The notes under the pieces were generated by a model. The model was given only the letters and a program-made list of their open reading frames with translations. It did no database searches and was not told where the DNA came from. Position numbers and translations under genes: made by a program. From Paenibacillus lautus NBRC 15380 (GTDB lineage Bacteria; Bacillota; Bacilli; Paenibacillales; Paenibacillaceae), in contig NZ_BIMF01000001.1 of assembly GCF_004000945.1 (NCBI RefSeq), forward strand, positions 124,001-188,000: 64,000 bases of DNA, in the 5' to 3' direction. Shown piece by piece: positions 34,271 through 43,128 of this stretch; the stretch's first letter is position 1, and each line of letters opens with the position of its first letter.

Positions 34271-34684
34271 CCGAAGGGTTCGAAAAGCCTCTCTGTACTA
34301 AAAAGGATACCTCCCATCGGGTGGAGGGGTCTTTCCACGAAAACAACCTTTTTTATAATTTTCATACTTTTGTTGTTCTGGGATTCACGCGATATGTACA
34401 GGGCTGCATAACTTTCCGGCTCCGTTCACACCATGCCCCAAGCGGTTGCCGGCATCCAAAAGGGGGAGTCCCAAAAGATCTTAGATCTTGCGGGAGGCCC
34501 CCTTGGTTGCTGTTAGAAGACGCTCCATGTACGAATCGTTCCTACCATCGCTGTTGCCCACACATTTCATGGAATGGTTCTGAGCAAGGACGAAATGTGG
34601 AGGCAAAGGCTAGCGCTGACGCTTGTCCGGAATCGATTTGTCCTCTCCGCTACGCCGTGCAGATTGCTTACTTTTTTAGACGCA

Positions 34685-34747
34685 AAGAAACCGTTCCTTG
34701 GTAAATGGAGGTGTCACCCAAACCATTTACGAAAGGAACGGTTTCTT
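34685..34747. repeat. Long perfect-arm hairpin beside the transposase relic
   Basis: AAGAAACCGTTCCTT and GTAAATGG (34685-34708) are matched by CCATTTAC and AAAGGAACGGTTTCTT (34723-34747) with a one-base bulge, enclosing 14 bases. It lies immediately upstream of the IS1182-like fragment and may be a remnant of an element end or an intergenic repeat. No T run follows, so it is not a typical terminator. Confidence 0.6.
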
Positions 34748-34766
34748 GTGTACATTCAATATACCT

Positions 34767-34946
34767 ATGAAAGACGTACTGGAGAAGATCTTCACGAGCT
34801 TGCTTCAGTTTCTCGCCCAGGAGAATTACGTCAAATTGGAACATTACTTTGTGGACGGCACCAAGATCAAAGCGAATGCCAACCGCTGTACGTTCGTCTG
34901 GGGCAAAGCGGTCGTCAAGCACAAAGCGAAGCTCCAGGAGAAGGTC
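34767..34946 (+). pseudogene. IS1182-family transposase fragment
   Basis: About 60 codons match the middle of an IS1182-type DDE transposase: MKDVLEKIFTSLLQFL, then EHYFVDGTKIKANANR and FVWGKAVVKHKAKLQEKV. FVDGTKIKANANR carries the catalytic Asp of this family. Both flanks stop abruptly: before MKDVL is a hairpin with no transposase sequence, and after EKV the frame runs into bases bordering the response-regulator gene. No terminal repeats or target duplications were found. It is an old deletion relic, not an active element. Confidence 0.8.
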
Positions 34947-34995
34947 CAGACATTGTTTTCACCATCGCCCCACTTCAAGATCCTCGCTCAACCAC

Positions 34996-36210
34996 CTACT
35001 CTTCCTGAACCGTCGCCCCTTTGCGGTACCGGTTTGGCGATACCCCCATCACCTTCTTAAAAGCCGTGCTGAAATAATGCTGACTGTCATATCCCACCCG
35101 CTCCGCGATATCCAGGATACTCAGATCGGTGGAATTAAGCAGCTGGATCGCCTTTTGAATCCGCGTCTGGGTCATAAGTGTAATAAAGGACGTGCCCAGT
35201 TCTTTCTTTAGCGTTCGGCTCAGATAGACTGGCGAAACCTGCAGCGCCTGGGCAAACGATTCCAGCGTCAGCTCCCGAACGGCATACTGCTCCTGGATGA
35301 GCTGCCGGGCCCGCCGTACTAACGGAGACAGCTGCGCATCCTTAAACACCCCATCCCGGCAGGCCTCATAGGCTGCAGCAACCGCCCCCGCTCCTTCCGA
35401 TACAAACTCCATATGAACGTTGACAGTCAGCTTCAAGTACTTCTGAATGGATTGCTCGGCATCGGCTGCGATTTCCACATCCGTCTTACCCCATAAACAG
35501 ATGCCGATCCATCCTGTATGATCACGGAACAAAACACAAGGAGCGGGATGGATCAGCTCGGAAATGATATTCTCCATCGCGAACAGATACAGCTGCCGGT
35601 CGCTTTCCTTCATCAAAGGCTGCGGAGCCGTTATCTCCGGCCATCTGGCGATGCCGACCTGAGTAGGCTTACTAGGAGGAAGCCCGAGAAACTCCAGCTG
35701 CTCCAGCGCCTCCTCCTCATCCAGAAGACCATGCATCCATTCCAAGCAGAATCGTTCCCGCAGCAGCGGAATATTCTTCTCGATTTGCTCGGAGGCCTTC
35801 TTCAGATAACTCTCCTGGATTTGCCGGTCATTCAGTTCATCCCTTACGCTTCCAAGCACTCGAATCAGGTGATCCGCATTCACCGGCTTTAATATATAAT
35901 CCTTAACCCCGAGCCGGATCGCTTCCTGCGCATAAGCAAATTCGTCATGGCCAGTAATAATGACGAACCGGCATTCGGGACGTTCTTCCTTCATCCGCTT
36001 CATGAGCCCGATGCCATCCAGGAACGGCATATTCATATCGACCAGCATAATGTCGATCGGCCGGCTGAGCGCAAGCTCCAGCGCTTCCTCGCCATCCTCC
36101 GCTTCGGCAGCCACCTCCATGCCAAGTGCCTCCCAATCCACCGCATCCCGAATACCTTCGCGGATAATCGGTTCATCGTCAGCAATCAGGACTTGATACG
36201 CTTTATTCAT
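34996..36210 (-). CDS. YesN-type response regulator with AraC DNA-binding domain
   Basis: The 404-residue protein has an N-terminal receiver with the acidic pair ADDEP (Asp10/11), the phospho-acceptor in IDIMLVDMNMP (Asp57 region), the Thr in VIITGHDE and the Lys in DYILKPVN. A linker of about 160 residues precedes two AraC helix-turn-helix units (LSRTLKKELGTSFITLM and AERVGYDSQHYFSTAFKKV). It overlaps the kinase gene by four bases, forming a YesM/YesN-type pair. In this arrangement it probably activates the neighbouring sugar transporter genes, an inference from position. Confidence 0.9.
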   Translation of the reverse strand: MNKAYQVLIADDEPIIREGIRDAVDWEALGMEVAAEAEDGEEALELALSRPIDIMLVDMNMPFLDGIGLMKRMKEERPECRFVIITGHDEFAYAQEAIRLGVKDYILKPVNADHLIRVLGSVRDELNDRQIQESYLKKASEQIEKNIPLLRERFCLEWMHGLLDEEEALEQLEFLGLPPSKPTQVGIARWPEITAPQPLMKESDRQLYLFAMENIISELIHPAPCVLFRDHTGWIGICLWGKTDVEIAADAEQSIQKYLKLTVNVHMEFVSEGAGAVAAAYEACRDGVFKDAQLSPLVRRARQLIQEQYAVRELTLESFAQALQVSPVYLSRTLKKELGTSFITLMTQTRIQKAIQLLNSTDLSILDIAERVGYDSQHYFSTAFKKVMGVSPNRYRKGATVQEE

Positions 36211-38150
36211 AGCCTGTCTCTCCTATCATCATCGGAGGACGAAGGGCCGGTATGCAGCAGCGGATGCGTAATCATTACCGTGGTTCCCTCGTTCTCTATA
36301 CTGTCAATTGCGATTCCGTACTCATCGCCAAACGTTAGCTTGATACGAGCCTGTACATTCAGCATGCCGTAGCTGCGGCTTTCGCCTACCCTTTCTCCCG
36401 GTGTCGTCTCCATGGCCGCTACCGGGTCGGCAAGCTGTTTGCGAAGCGCCTCCAGCCGCTCAGAAGACATGCCGGCCCCATTATCCTGGACGCCTAGGAG
36501 AAGAACATCTCCGTTCACCTGGGCTTTGATGACAATGCGCCCAGGCCCCCTGCGGGCCTTAATGCCGTGGTATATCGCGTTTTCCACCACCGGCTGCAGA
36601 AGGAGCTTCAGCACGTACAATTTCTCAGCCTCAGGCGAAAGCTCCATCTCAACCTGCAGCCTGTCCCGGTAACGCGTCTTCTGTATCTGCAGGTAACTGC
36701 TGATATGCATCCATTCGTCGGACATGGGAATGATATCATCCCCTTTGCTGAGCCCGATTCGAAACAGCCGCGACAAGGATTCCACCAGATCCGATACATC
36801 GTCCGCTCCTTTCTTGCGGGCCATCCAATGGATCGTATCCAGCGTGTTATACAGAAAATGCGGCTTAATATGCGCCTGCAGGCTGCGCAGCTCCGCTTCG
36901 CGCTTCTGCTTCTCCCGCAGCTCGCTCAGCTTCATCAACTTGCGGATCTGCAGAAGCATGCGGTTAAAGCTGCGTCCAAGCATGCCCACCTCATCCTGCC
37001 GGTTTCCCCAATAACGGGTCGTCAAATCCCCGGATTCGGCTTTTTGCATGAAGGACATGAGCTGCCAGATCGGTCTGGATATCGACTGTGAAAGCGTGTA
37101 GGATGCAGCTACGCCAAACAAGCACACCACAAACAAGAAACAAATCATATAAAACCGAATCTCCCGAACCTCATACACCGATTCGCTGGTTGGAAACACG
37201 CCAATCGTCCGCCAGCCGGTAAAGGAGGAGGTGCCGTATATCAATTGCAGCCGCTCTCCGTTCACCTCACGGATCAAGGCGCCGCTGTCCTCGTCCGGAA
37301 ACCACGAAGGGGGGATGGACGGGATGATGGCATCCTCCGGCGTGTAAATGCTGGAGCCGCCGGCCTCGGCCACCATCAAATACCCGCTTTTTCCAAGCGT
37401 GACATCCCGGACCGCTCTCGCGACTGCCCGCAGCTTCAAATCGATCAATACCGCTCCGGTTACTTCTCTCGTGTCCGGATCCACAAACGAGCGAACGACC
37501 GACACCAGCTCTTCGTTTCCGTAATGAACATGGGTGGTGACCTTACGGTCTGCCGGATGGCCGAGCACTGTAAAGATACCTTCATTTAAAACAGCCTCAT
37601 GGTACCAAGCTTCCTCCGTCAAGGTGGCAGGACCGCGTGCATACATTTCGTTACTGATGTATTCCCCATCACGATTGACCAGAAGAATGGAGGCGATTTC
37701 CGGGTACAGCGTCGTGAAGCCTTGAAGATACCGCTTAATCTCGTAATTTTCCTCATTGTCCTGCTTCACCGAGAACGACTGCGGGCCGGAATTCCCCGTA
37801 TCTTCGGTCCCTGCGGCCGGCTTATCCCCTTGGATTTCCCCATGCAGAAACCGCTCCGTGCGTGGGTCAAATCCGATCAAATACGTAATATTCTGGAGAT
37901 TCTCCATATCATTGTCCAAGGTCTGATTGACCTTACCGATTAATTGAATGGTGTTTGAGGTTACCTGCTGATCCACAATGCGGTTAACCGTCCAATTGAC
38001 GAGGACGCCCAGTGCGATTGAGGGCAGGATGCCAACCATGAGGAACAAGATGACCAGCTTGTATCTCAGCGGCAAATCCCCGAACCGCAGCCACCGCCAG
38101 ATGCCTTCGCGCCAGGATTCCGCTCTGTTTCTATTTTGCATAATAATCAT
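36207..38150 (-). CDS. YesM-type sensor histidine kinase
   Basis: The 647-residue kinase has a membrane helix near residues 31-53 (LVILFLMVGILPSIALG), an extracytoplasmic Cache-like domain (about 55-320), a second helix (FYMICFLFVVCLFGVAASY), a HAMP linker, and a His_kinase/HATPase unit. The acceptor His is in LQAHIKPHFLYNTLDTIHWM, with NAIYHG as N box and GVQDNGAGM as G1. It overlaps the binding-protein gene by 20 bases and the regulator gene by four, so the three form one unit. The overlapped upstream product likely presents the sugar to the sensor domain. Confidence 0.9.
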   Translation of the reverse strand: MIIMQNRNRAESWREGIWRWLRFGDLPLRYKLVILFLMVGILPSIALGVLVNWTVNRIVDQQVTSNTIQLIGKVNQTLDNDMENLQNITYLIGFDPRTERFLHGEIQGDKPAAGTEDTGNSGPQSFSVKQDNEENYEIKRYLQGFTTLYPEIASILLVNRDGEYISNEMYARGPATLTEEAWYHEAVLNEGIFTVLGHPADRKVTTHVHYGNEELVSVVRSFVDPDTREVTGAVLIDLKLRAVARAVRDVTLGKSGYLMVAEAGGSSIYTPEDAIIPSIPPSWFPDEDSGALIREVNGERLQLIYGTSSFTGWRTIGVFPTSESVYEVREIRFYMICFLFVVCLFGVAASYTLSQSISRPIWQLMSFMQKAESGDLTTRYWGNRQDEVGMLGRSFNRMLLQIRKLMKLSELREKQKREAELRSLQAHIKPHFLYNTLDTIHWMARKKGADDVSDLVESLSRLFRIGLSKGDDIIPMSDEWMHISSYLQIQKTRYRDRLQVEMELSPEAEKLYVLKLLLQPVVENAIYHGIKARRGPGRIVIKAQVNGDVLLLGVQDNGAGMSSERLEALRKQLADPVAAMETTPGERVGESRSYGMLNVQARIKLTFGDEYGIAIDSIENEGTTVMITHPLLHTGPSSSDDDRRDRL

Positions 38151-39138
38151 TCACATTCTCTCGGGTCACGATCGAGATCCCGGTGTCCACCCTAACGGGA
38201 AGCGGAGACACATCGTTGCCGAGCGTCGGGGCCGGTACGGTAAGACCATGATGCAGATGAAATAAATACTGCAGCGACCAATAGCCCATATTCCACGTTC
38301 CCTGGGCGATCGTTGCCGCGATGGTTCCATCAGAGATCCGGTCCAGCGTCCCTTTATTCGTATCGAATCCGATAATGGTAATCCGGTTCGTTTTATTTGC
38401 GCCGATAACGGCATCTGCCACGCCCATTCCGCCACTGGCCTCCGTTACGAAGATCCCTTTGAGATCCGGGTGCTTGTCCAGCATGTCGGCAGCAGCCTCT
38501 TTGGCAACAAGGGTATCCCCTTTGCCTTCCCTGATCTCCACCACGGACATGCCCGGATATCGCTGCGCTAAAGTGTCTCTGAAGCCTTCGGAACGGTCAT
38601 CATGATTCTGCTGCCCGGGCTGGGTAACAATCCCGATCTCCCCTTCCCGGCCGAGAAGCTGCGCCATTTTATCCGCGGCCGCAACGCCAGCGTTGTAATT
38701 GTTGGTCGCCAGGAAAGAATAAGCCTTACTGTCAGGTGCATCCGCATCGAACAGCACAACGGGGATCCCGGCTTCCACGGCTTTATTAATCGTCGACGTC
38801 AGTGCTTTGGAATCGATGGCCGACAAGGCGATACCGGCGGGCTTTTTGGCAATCACTTGTTCCAGAACGGTGATCTGTTCCTCCACGTCATATTGTGTAG
38901 AGCCGCGGTAATCAACAGATACGCCCAGAGCATCCCCTCCATCCTCGAAGCCCTTTAAAATATTTTTCCAATATTCCATGCCGGATTGAAAAGTCACCAT
39001 GACATAATTCTCCCCAATGCTGCCGTGCAGGCCGCCCTCCTCCCAAGCCGAAGAACGCTTGTCCTCCAGCCTGTACATGAACACATAGGTGAGAAAAGCC
39101 AATAGAAGCGCACCGTATACCAGCATCATCTTCTTCAT
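38131..39138 (-). CDS. Membrane-tethered sugar-binding protein of a three-component sensor
   Basis: The 335-residue protein has an uncleaved-looking N-terminal helix (MLVYGALLLAFLTYVFMY, residues 5-22) without a lipobox Cys, followed by a type I periplasmic-binding fold: YWKNILKGFEDGGDALGVS, EQVIAKKPAGIALSAIDSKA, GIPVVLFDADAPDSKA and GIFVTEASGGMGVADAVIG. It resembles RbsB/rhizopine-binding proteins. Being first in an operon with a YesM/YesN pair, it is probably a ligand-sensing co-receptor instead of a transport protein, like XylFII with LytS; this is inference. Confidence 0.85.
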   Translation of the reverse strand: MKKMMLVYGALLLAFLTYVFMYRLEDKRSSAWEEGGLHGSIGENYVMVTFQSGMEYWKNILKGFEDGGDALGVSVDYRGSTQYDVEEQITVLEQVIAKKPAGIALSAIDSKALTSTINKAVEAGIPVVLFDADAPDSKAYSFLATNNYNAGVAAADKMAQLLGREGEIGIVTQPGQQNHDDRSEGFRDTLAQRYPGMSVVEIREGKGDTLVAKEAAADMLDKHPDLKGIFVTEASGGMGVADAVIGANKTNRITIIGFDTNKGTLDRISDGTIAATIAQGTWNMGYWSLQYLFHLHHGLTVPAPTLGNDVSPLPVRVDTGISIVTRENVNDYYAK

Positions 39139-39272
39139 GAATAAGTCCCCCGATCCTTGATCCTTCGTTCGTCATCTGCGGTTGCAATCGGTTACATAAA
39201 CGTATAATGAATATACTGCAATTCTTTGAAAAAGATCAAACGCTTGCTGGGATTTGGCTCTGGTCAGCAGCA

Positions 39273-39320
39273 AAAAACAGGCCGTCCACGGTTAACCCTA
39301 CCCGTGTCACAGCCTGTTTT
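39273..39320 (-). terminator. Terminator of the tetR-like gene
   Basis: AAAACAGGC pairs with GCCTGTTTT, with an inner CACGG/CCGTG stem; on the minus strand it is followed by a T run. It lies between the tetR-like stop and the start of the sensing operon. Confidence 0.8.
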
Positions 39321-39365
39321 CTGATATTTTAATTGTCTTATTTTTATGCATTAAATTTCATTGCC

Positions 39366-39965
39366 TTATGTAGTCCACTTAACCGGATAAATGCTGATGC
39401 CGTGCATAAATAAACTCACCACGTGACGCGCAAGATCCTCAGGAGTACGCTTGCCTGTCAGAAGCTGCTGGGAGGTCAGTCTTTCAATGACACCGACCAA
39501 GCACTCCGCAACGATGTGCATATCGGAATCACCGTCAAAGTACCCGTCCCGCTGCTCAGCTTTCAGATTTTGCTCAATCATGGCTGCCATTTCAGATTTT
39601 ACGATGACAGCGTCATCCCCAATGAAAAAACCGATTTGTGTCAGATCCGGGTCTTTGCCAAGAAACGCGAACAGCCCCGTCAGCACACTCTGCAAACGAC
39701 CGGTCACATGATCCTCATCGATTCCGCTTTCCATTCTGCTGTCCTCGAGCAGAATCTTGAGCTCAGAACGAAATTTCTCCACCAGCTCCTTGAAAACCGC
39801 TTCTTTGCTCTCAAAATACAAATAGAATGACGGCTGCGTCAATCCAGCCCGGGAAACGATGGTGCTGATCTTTGTCTGATGGTATCCTGACTTTGCAAAT
39901 TCATTGGCAGCGACAATCAGTAGTCTAGCCCGGCTTTCTTGTCCATTCGCACCCTTCTTACGCAA
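39366..39965 (-). CDS. TetR family transcriptional regulator
   Basis: The 199-residue regulator has a TetR N-terminal helix-turn-helix: RARLLIVAANEFAKSGYHQT, ISTIVSRAGLTQPSFYLYFE and SKEAVFKELVEKF (about residues 12-60). The C-terminal ligand domain is variable, so the effector is unknown. TTG 39965 follows GGAGG by about ten bases; ATG 39992 lacks a good site. It is divergent from mqnB with 187 bases between them. Whether it controls the menaquinone genes or another target cannot be told. Confidence 0.85.
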   Translation of the reverse strand: MRKKGANGQESRARLLIVAANEFAKSGYHQTKISTIVSRAGLTQPSFYLYFESKEAVFKELVEKFRSELKILLEDSRMESGIDEDHVTGRLQSVLTGLFAFLGKDPDLTQIGFFIGDDAVIVKSEMAAMIEQNLKAEQRDGYFDGDSDMHIVAECLVGVIERLTSQQLLTGKRTPEDLARHVVSLFMHGISIYPVKWTT

Positions 39966-40152
39966 AGCTATCCAACCTCCGAATCTAGTCATGATGTATG
40001 TAAGTTACCGTCCATTATACTCTATATCGGAAAGTTGCTGCTACACATAAAGTCCAAGCTTAACATGCACGAGACTTTACATCGCCACAAGAACGTTATA
40101 ACGTAAAAGGATAGCGATGTTTATCGTTACAGCCAAGAAGGAGATTAATACC

Positions 40153-40863
40153 ATGCAGAAACATACCCAATCCAACTCGGTGGATATAACCGAGTCACAT
40201 AACTCGCCAGCCCCGTCTTTCAAGCACGTGCTTATTGTTACGGCGGTCAATGCCGAAAAAGAAGCCGTGCAACGCGGGCTTAAGGGTGCACACGGATTTG
40301 ATGTGATCGCGGGTGGAGTCGGTCCCGCGGCTACCGCTGCTGCGACTGCCCGCCAGCTGATTCAAAGCACCTATGATTTTGTTGTCAGCGCAGGTATCGC
40401 CGGAGGATTTGCCGGCCAGGCTGAGGTTAGTTCCATCGTCATTGCGGACACCATCATTGCCGCTGATCTCGGTTCGGAAACCGAAGACGGCTTCAGCAGC
40501 GTCCAGGAGCTCGGCTTCGGAATGGATCGGGTACAGGCAGATCCAGCCTCTGCCCGCAAACTTGCGGAGGCCTTAAAGATTGCCGGCGCGTCCGTAACCC
40601 TCGGGCCTGTGCTGACGGTCTCCACCACGACGGGAACAGCAGCTACGGCTGCACGCCTCCTCCATCGGGTGCCGGACGCCGCAGCCGAGGCGATGGAGGG
40701 ATTCGGCGTGGCCACCGCTGCCGCTGCAGCCGGTGTGCCCGTGCTCGAAATCCGTTCCATATCCAATCAGGTTGGACCGCGAGACCGCAGCACATGGAAG
40801 ATTAAGGAGGCGCTGCTGGCGCTTGAGACCGCAAGTTCATTACTACCGGAGGTGCTACGATGA
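40153..40863 (+). CDS. mqnB: Futalosine hydrolase MqnB
   Basis: MqnB releases hypoxanthine from futalosine in the futalosine route to menaquinone. The 236-residue product has the nucleoside-phosphorylase-like fold: HVLIVTAVNAEKEAV, VIAGGVGPAATAAAT, FVVSAGIAGGFAG and a C-terminal DAAAEAMEGFGVATAAAAAG with EIRSISNQVGPRDRSTWKI. ATG 40153 follows AAGGAG by nine bases; the upstream frame has none. It overlaps mqnD by four bases, so the two are coupled. mqnA and mqnC are not in the window. Confidence 0.93.
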   Translation: MQKHTQSNSVDITESHNSPAPSFKHVLIVTAVNAEKEAVQRGLKGAHGFDVIAGGVGPAATAAATARQLIQSTYDFVVSAGIAGGFAGQAEVSSIVIADTIIAADLGSETEDGFSSVQELGFGMDRVQADPASARKLAEALKIAGASVTLGPVLTVSTTTGTAATAARLLHRVPDAAAEAMEGFGVATAAAAAGVPVLEIRSISNQVGPRDRSTWKIKEALLALETASSLLPEVLR

Positions 40864-41714
40864 AAATCGCTTTTTCCCCTTGCCCTAACGACACATTTGT
40901 ATTTCATGCCTGGGTTCACGGACGGATTCCGGGCGCCCCCGAGCTTGATGTATCCTACGCGGATATCGATATCACCAATCACTGGGCGGCCGAGGATCGA
41001 GAACATGATATCTTAAAAATATCCTATGCCGCGCTGCCCTGGGTGCTGGATGAATATGCCCTCCTGCCCTGCGGAGGAGCACTTGGCCGCGGATGCGGGC
41101 CTCTCGTTCTGACGGCGGACAAGCTGACAGACGGAAAGGCCCCGGACAGTCCGGCTGCGCTGTCCGGCCGGCGGGTAGCCGTTCCGAGTGAGCGCTCCAC
41201 AGCTTATCTGTTGTTCCGTCTGTGGGCTGCACAGAACGTACCTGGAGGACTCGGCGAAATCGTGGTGATGCCGTTCGATCAAATTATGCCGGCTGTCCGG
41301 GATGGAGCGATCGATGCCGGGCTTGTCATTCACGAGGCACGATTTACCTATCCGTCCTATGGATTGAAGCTGATGACGGATCTGGGCAGCTGGTGGGAAT
41401 CCGATACGAATCTGCCTATTCCTCTGGGAGCGATTGTGGCCCGCAGGTCGCTGGATTTGGCAAGCATCTCAAACTGGATCCGCTCCTCTGTCGAATATGC
41501 CTGGGAACATCCCGAGGACTCTCGGGCCTATGTCCTCCAGCATGCTCAGGAAATGGACCCGGATGTCGCCGATGCCCACATCGACCTGTACGTCAATCCG
41601 TTTACCGCAGAGCTGGGCGAAGACGGCTATGCCGCGATTTCAGCCCTGCTGAACCGTGCAGCCGATGAAGGACTTGTGCCGCGGATCGATCCCGAGCTGC
41701 TGAAGAGTCCATGA
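40860..41714 (+). CDS. mqnD: 1,4-dihydroxy-6-naphthoate synthase MqnD
   Basis: MqnD cleaves cyclic dehypoxanthinylfutalosine to 1,4-dihydroxy-6-naphthoate, the naphthoquinone ring precursor of menaquinone. The 284-residue product starts with the family signature KIAFSPCPNDTFVFHAWVHG, followed by DIDITNHWA, KISYAALPWVL, GCGPLVL and GLVIHEARFTYPSYGL. The length is typical. It overlaps mqnB by four bases. A hairpin terminator lies about 125 bases after the stop. Confidence 0.94.
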   Translation: MKIAFSPCPNDTFVFHAWVHGRIPGAPELDVSYADIDITNHWAAEDREHDILKISYAALPWVLDEYALLPCGGALGRGCGPLVLTADKLTDGKAPDSPAALSGRRVAVPSERSTAYLLFRLWAAQNVPGGLGEIVVMPFDQIMPAVRDGAIDAGLVIHEARFTYPSYGLKLMTDLGSWWESDTNLPIPLGAIVARRSLDLASISNWIRSSVEYAWEHPEDSRAYVLQHAQEMDPDVADAHIDLYVNPFTAELGEDGYAAISALLNRAADEGLVPRIDPELLKSP

Positions 41715-41840
41715 TACGGCAACCTACCTCTTATGAAATATCTCAATGGAGGTTCGATCCCATAAAACAAACCGCGTATAGTGTTTTCTTGCGTGATCGG
41801 AAGATTTAGCTTCGCGGAAAGCTTATATATTTTATGTTCA

Positions 41841-41894
41841 AAAGAGGAGCACCAAGAACCCGACAAACCGGGTCTTCTGGATGTTCCTCTTTTT
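41841..41894. terminator. Terminator between mqnD and the Mug-type gene
   Basis: AAAGAGGAGCA pairs with TGTTCCTCTTT, and an inner AACCCG/CGGGTT stem follows, ending in TTTTC. It is between convergent genes and can serve both. Confidence 0.8.
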
Positions 41895-41932
41895 CATTAT
41901 CCCAATGAATGGTTCTCGTCCAGCTTCCTTAT

Positions 41933-42448
41933 TTAGAACTCATTCCTCGATATAAAATCATTCAATCGCCGATAAATTCCGATAATCTCATCCATTGGCA
42001 TTCGTACCAGTCCACTGGAAGAAGGAGCTACAAACTCATGGACGCCGTCCACGACGGAGTCCGGCTGAATTCCCCAATCCACCTTGGCTTTACCGCTGAA
42101 TTCGGTATACACGCCCTTGCCGACAAAACAAGCAACCTCCGGTCTGTACTCCGCCAGCTTCTCCCGCAGCGTCTCTCTTCCGAGTCTGTACTCTTCGCGG
42201 GTAATGTCTTCGGCCCCCCGTGTAGGCCTGGCCACAATATTGGTAAACCCATACCCCAGTTTAAGCAATTCCCTATCCTCCGAGGCATCATATAAGCGAG
42301 GGGTCAAACCGGATTTATGCAGAATCCTCCAAAAATTGTTGCGAGGGTTCGCATAATGATGTCCGACTTCCCCCGACCGCAAACTAGGATTAAATCCGAT
42401 AAATACAAGAGTCAATCCATAATCGAGATGATCGCTGACTTCGTTCAT
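41933..42448 (-). CDS. Mug-type mismatch-specific DNA glycosylase
   Basis: The 171-residue protein matches the Mug/TDG branch of the uracil-DNA glycosylase superfamily, which removes uracil or thymine from G:U and G:T mispairs and certain adducts. Motif A is VFIGFNPSLRSGEVGHHYAN (catalytic Asn in GFNPS), and motif B is VAPSSSGLVRMP in place of the usual NPSGLS. ATG 42448 follows GGAGGAGTC by six bases. There are no DNA-repair neighbours. The gene is tail-to-tail with mqnD and follows the LURP-one gene by 41 bases on the same strand. Confidence 0.88.
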   Translation of the reverse strand: MNEVSDHLDYGLTLVFIGFNPSLRSGEVGHHYANPRNNFWRILHKSGLTPRLYDASEDRELLKLGYGFTNIVARPTRGAEDITREEYRLGRETLREKLAEYRPEVACFVGKGVYTEFSGKAKVDWGIQPDSVVDGVHEFVAPSSSGLVRMPMDEIIGIYRRLNDFISRNEF

Positions 42449-42488
42449 TCTGACTCCTCCTATCATCGTCTTATTCTGGGTCCTGAAT

Positions 42489-42992
42489 TTAATGAGAGCT
42501 CGATGCGGCAGCGCTGTTGTTGCGTTTGCGTATTTGGTGAATGCCCATCACCACGGTAACGAGCTCCCAGTCTCCGAGAACGTTGCTCTCATTCTGCAGC
42601 AGATAGGCCCCGGCCTGAAGCCAGCCGCTAATGCGGGAAAAATGGGCGATTCCCCTTCCGGCATCATCCGTTATTTCATATTCATTGGAAAAGGCAGGCG
42701 AAGTGATCCCATATAAGCCCCGCGATCCCGCGTTGTATTCGAATTTTTTCGTAAAGAAGCTCATTCGCATACGCAGCACGCCCAGCTCTTCCCCGCTGCC
42801 GCTCACGATATGCCACTTGTTGGAGAAGAAACGAAACGAGCCGCTGCATACCGGATCTCCCGAAGCGTTATACACGTCCAGCGAGGAGCCGAAAGCGCTC
42901 TTCAAATCCAGACTTCCTATTACACTGCCTTCCCTATCCATAATATCTGTTATACCCGAGCTAAAAAAGTTATCCTTAAAATATAAATGCAT
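42489..42992 (-). CDS. LURP-one/YxjI-like tubby-C-type protein
   Basis: The 167-residue beta-rich protein resembles the LURP-one-related/YxjI group: MHLYFKDNFFSSGITDIMDR, GSLDLKSAFGSSLDVYNASG and the later repeats of short beta strands with Gly-Asp turns (FSNEYEITDDAGRGIAHFS). The family shares the Tubby C-terminal fold; in bacteria its function is unknown. GGGGAGAAGG precedes the ATG. It shares a strand with the Mug-type gene and may be in its transcript. Confidence 0.75.
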   Translation of the reverse strand: MHLYFKDNFFSSGITDIMDREGSVIGSLDLKSAFGSSLDVYNASGDPVCSGSFRFFSNKWHIVSGSGEELGVLRMRMSFFTKKFEYNAGSRGLYGITSPAFSNEYEITDDAGRGIAHFSRISGWLQAGAYLLQNESNVLGDWELVTVVMGIHQIRKRNNSAAASSSH

Positions 42993-43083
42993 ACGCCTTC
43001 TCCCCTTCCTCGATTCCCTGCATACCTGTTATTCATTACAACGATTTGCACGTTAAATTGTTTCAAATTTTCGGGGGAATCCG

Positions 43084-43111
43084 GGAACCGATCCTTTGTT
43101 CAATTGTCTAA
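43084..43111 (+). promoter_or_regulatory. ECF-type promoter upstream of the sigma factor gene
   Basis: GGAACC (43084-43089) and GTCTAA (43106-43111) are exactly 16 bases apart, matching the TGAACC/CGTCTA pattern of ECF sigma promoters. It lies 17 bases before the sigma start, so the gene is probably autoregulated. Confidence 0.7.
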
Positions 43112-43128
43112 TATTCGAGGTGATGCGA

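Noticed and set aside
34574..34766. Extension of the transposase relic upstream
   Set aside because: No recognisable IS1182 sequence before MKDVL; the frames here are short and unrelated.
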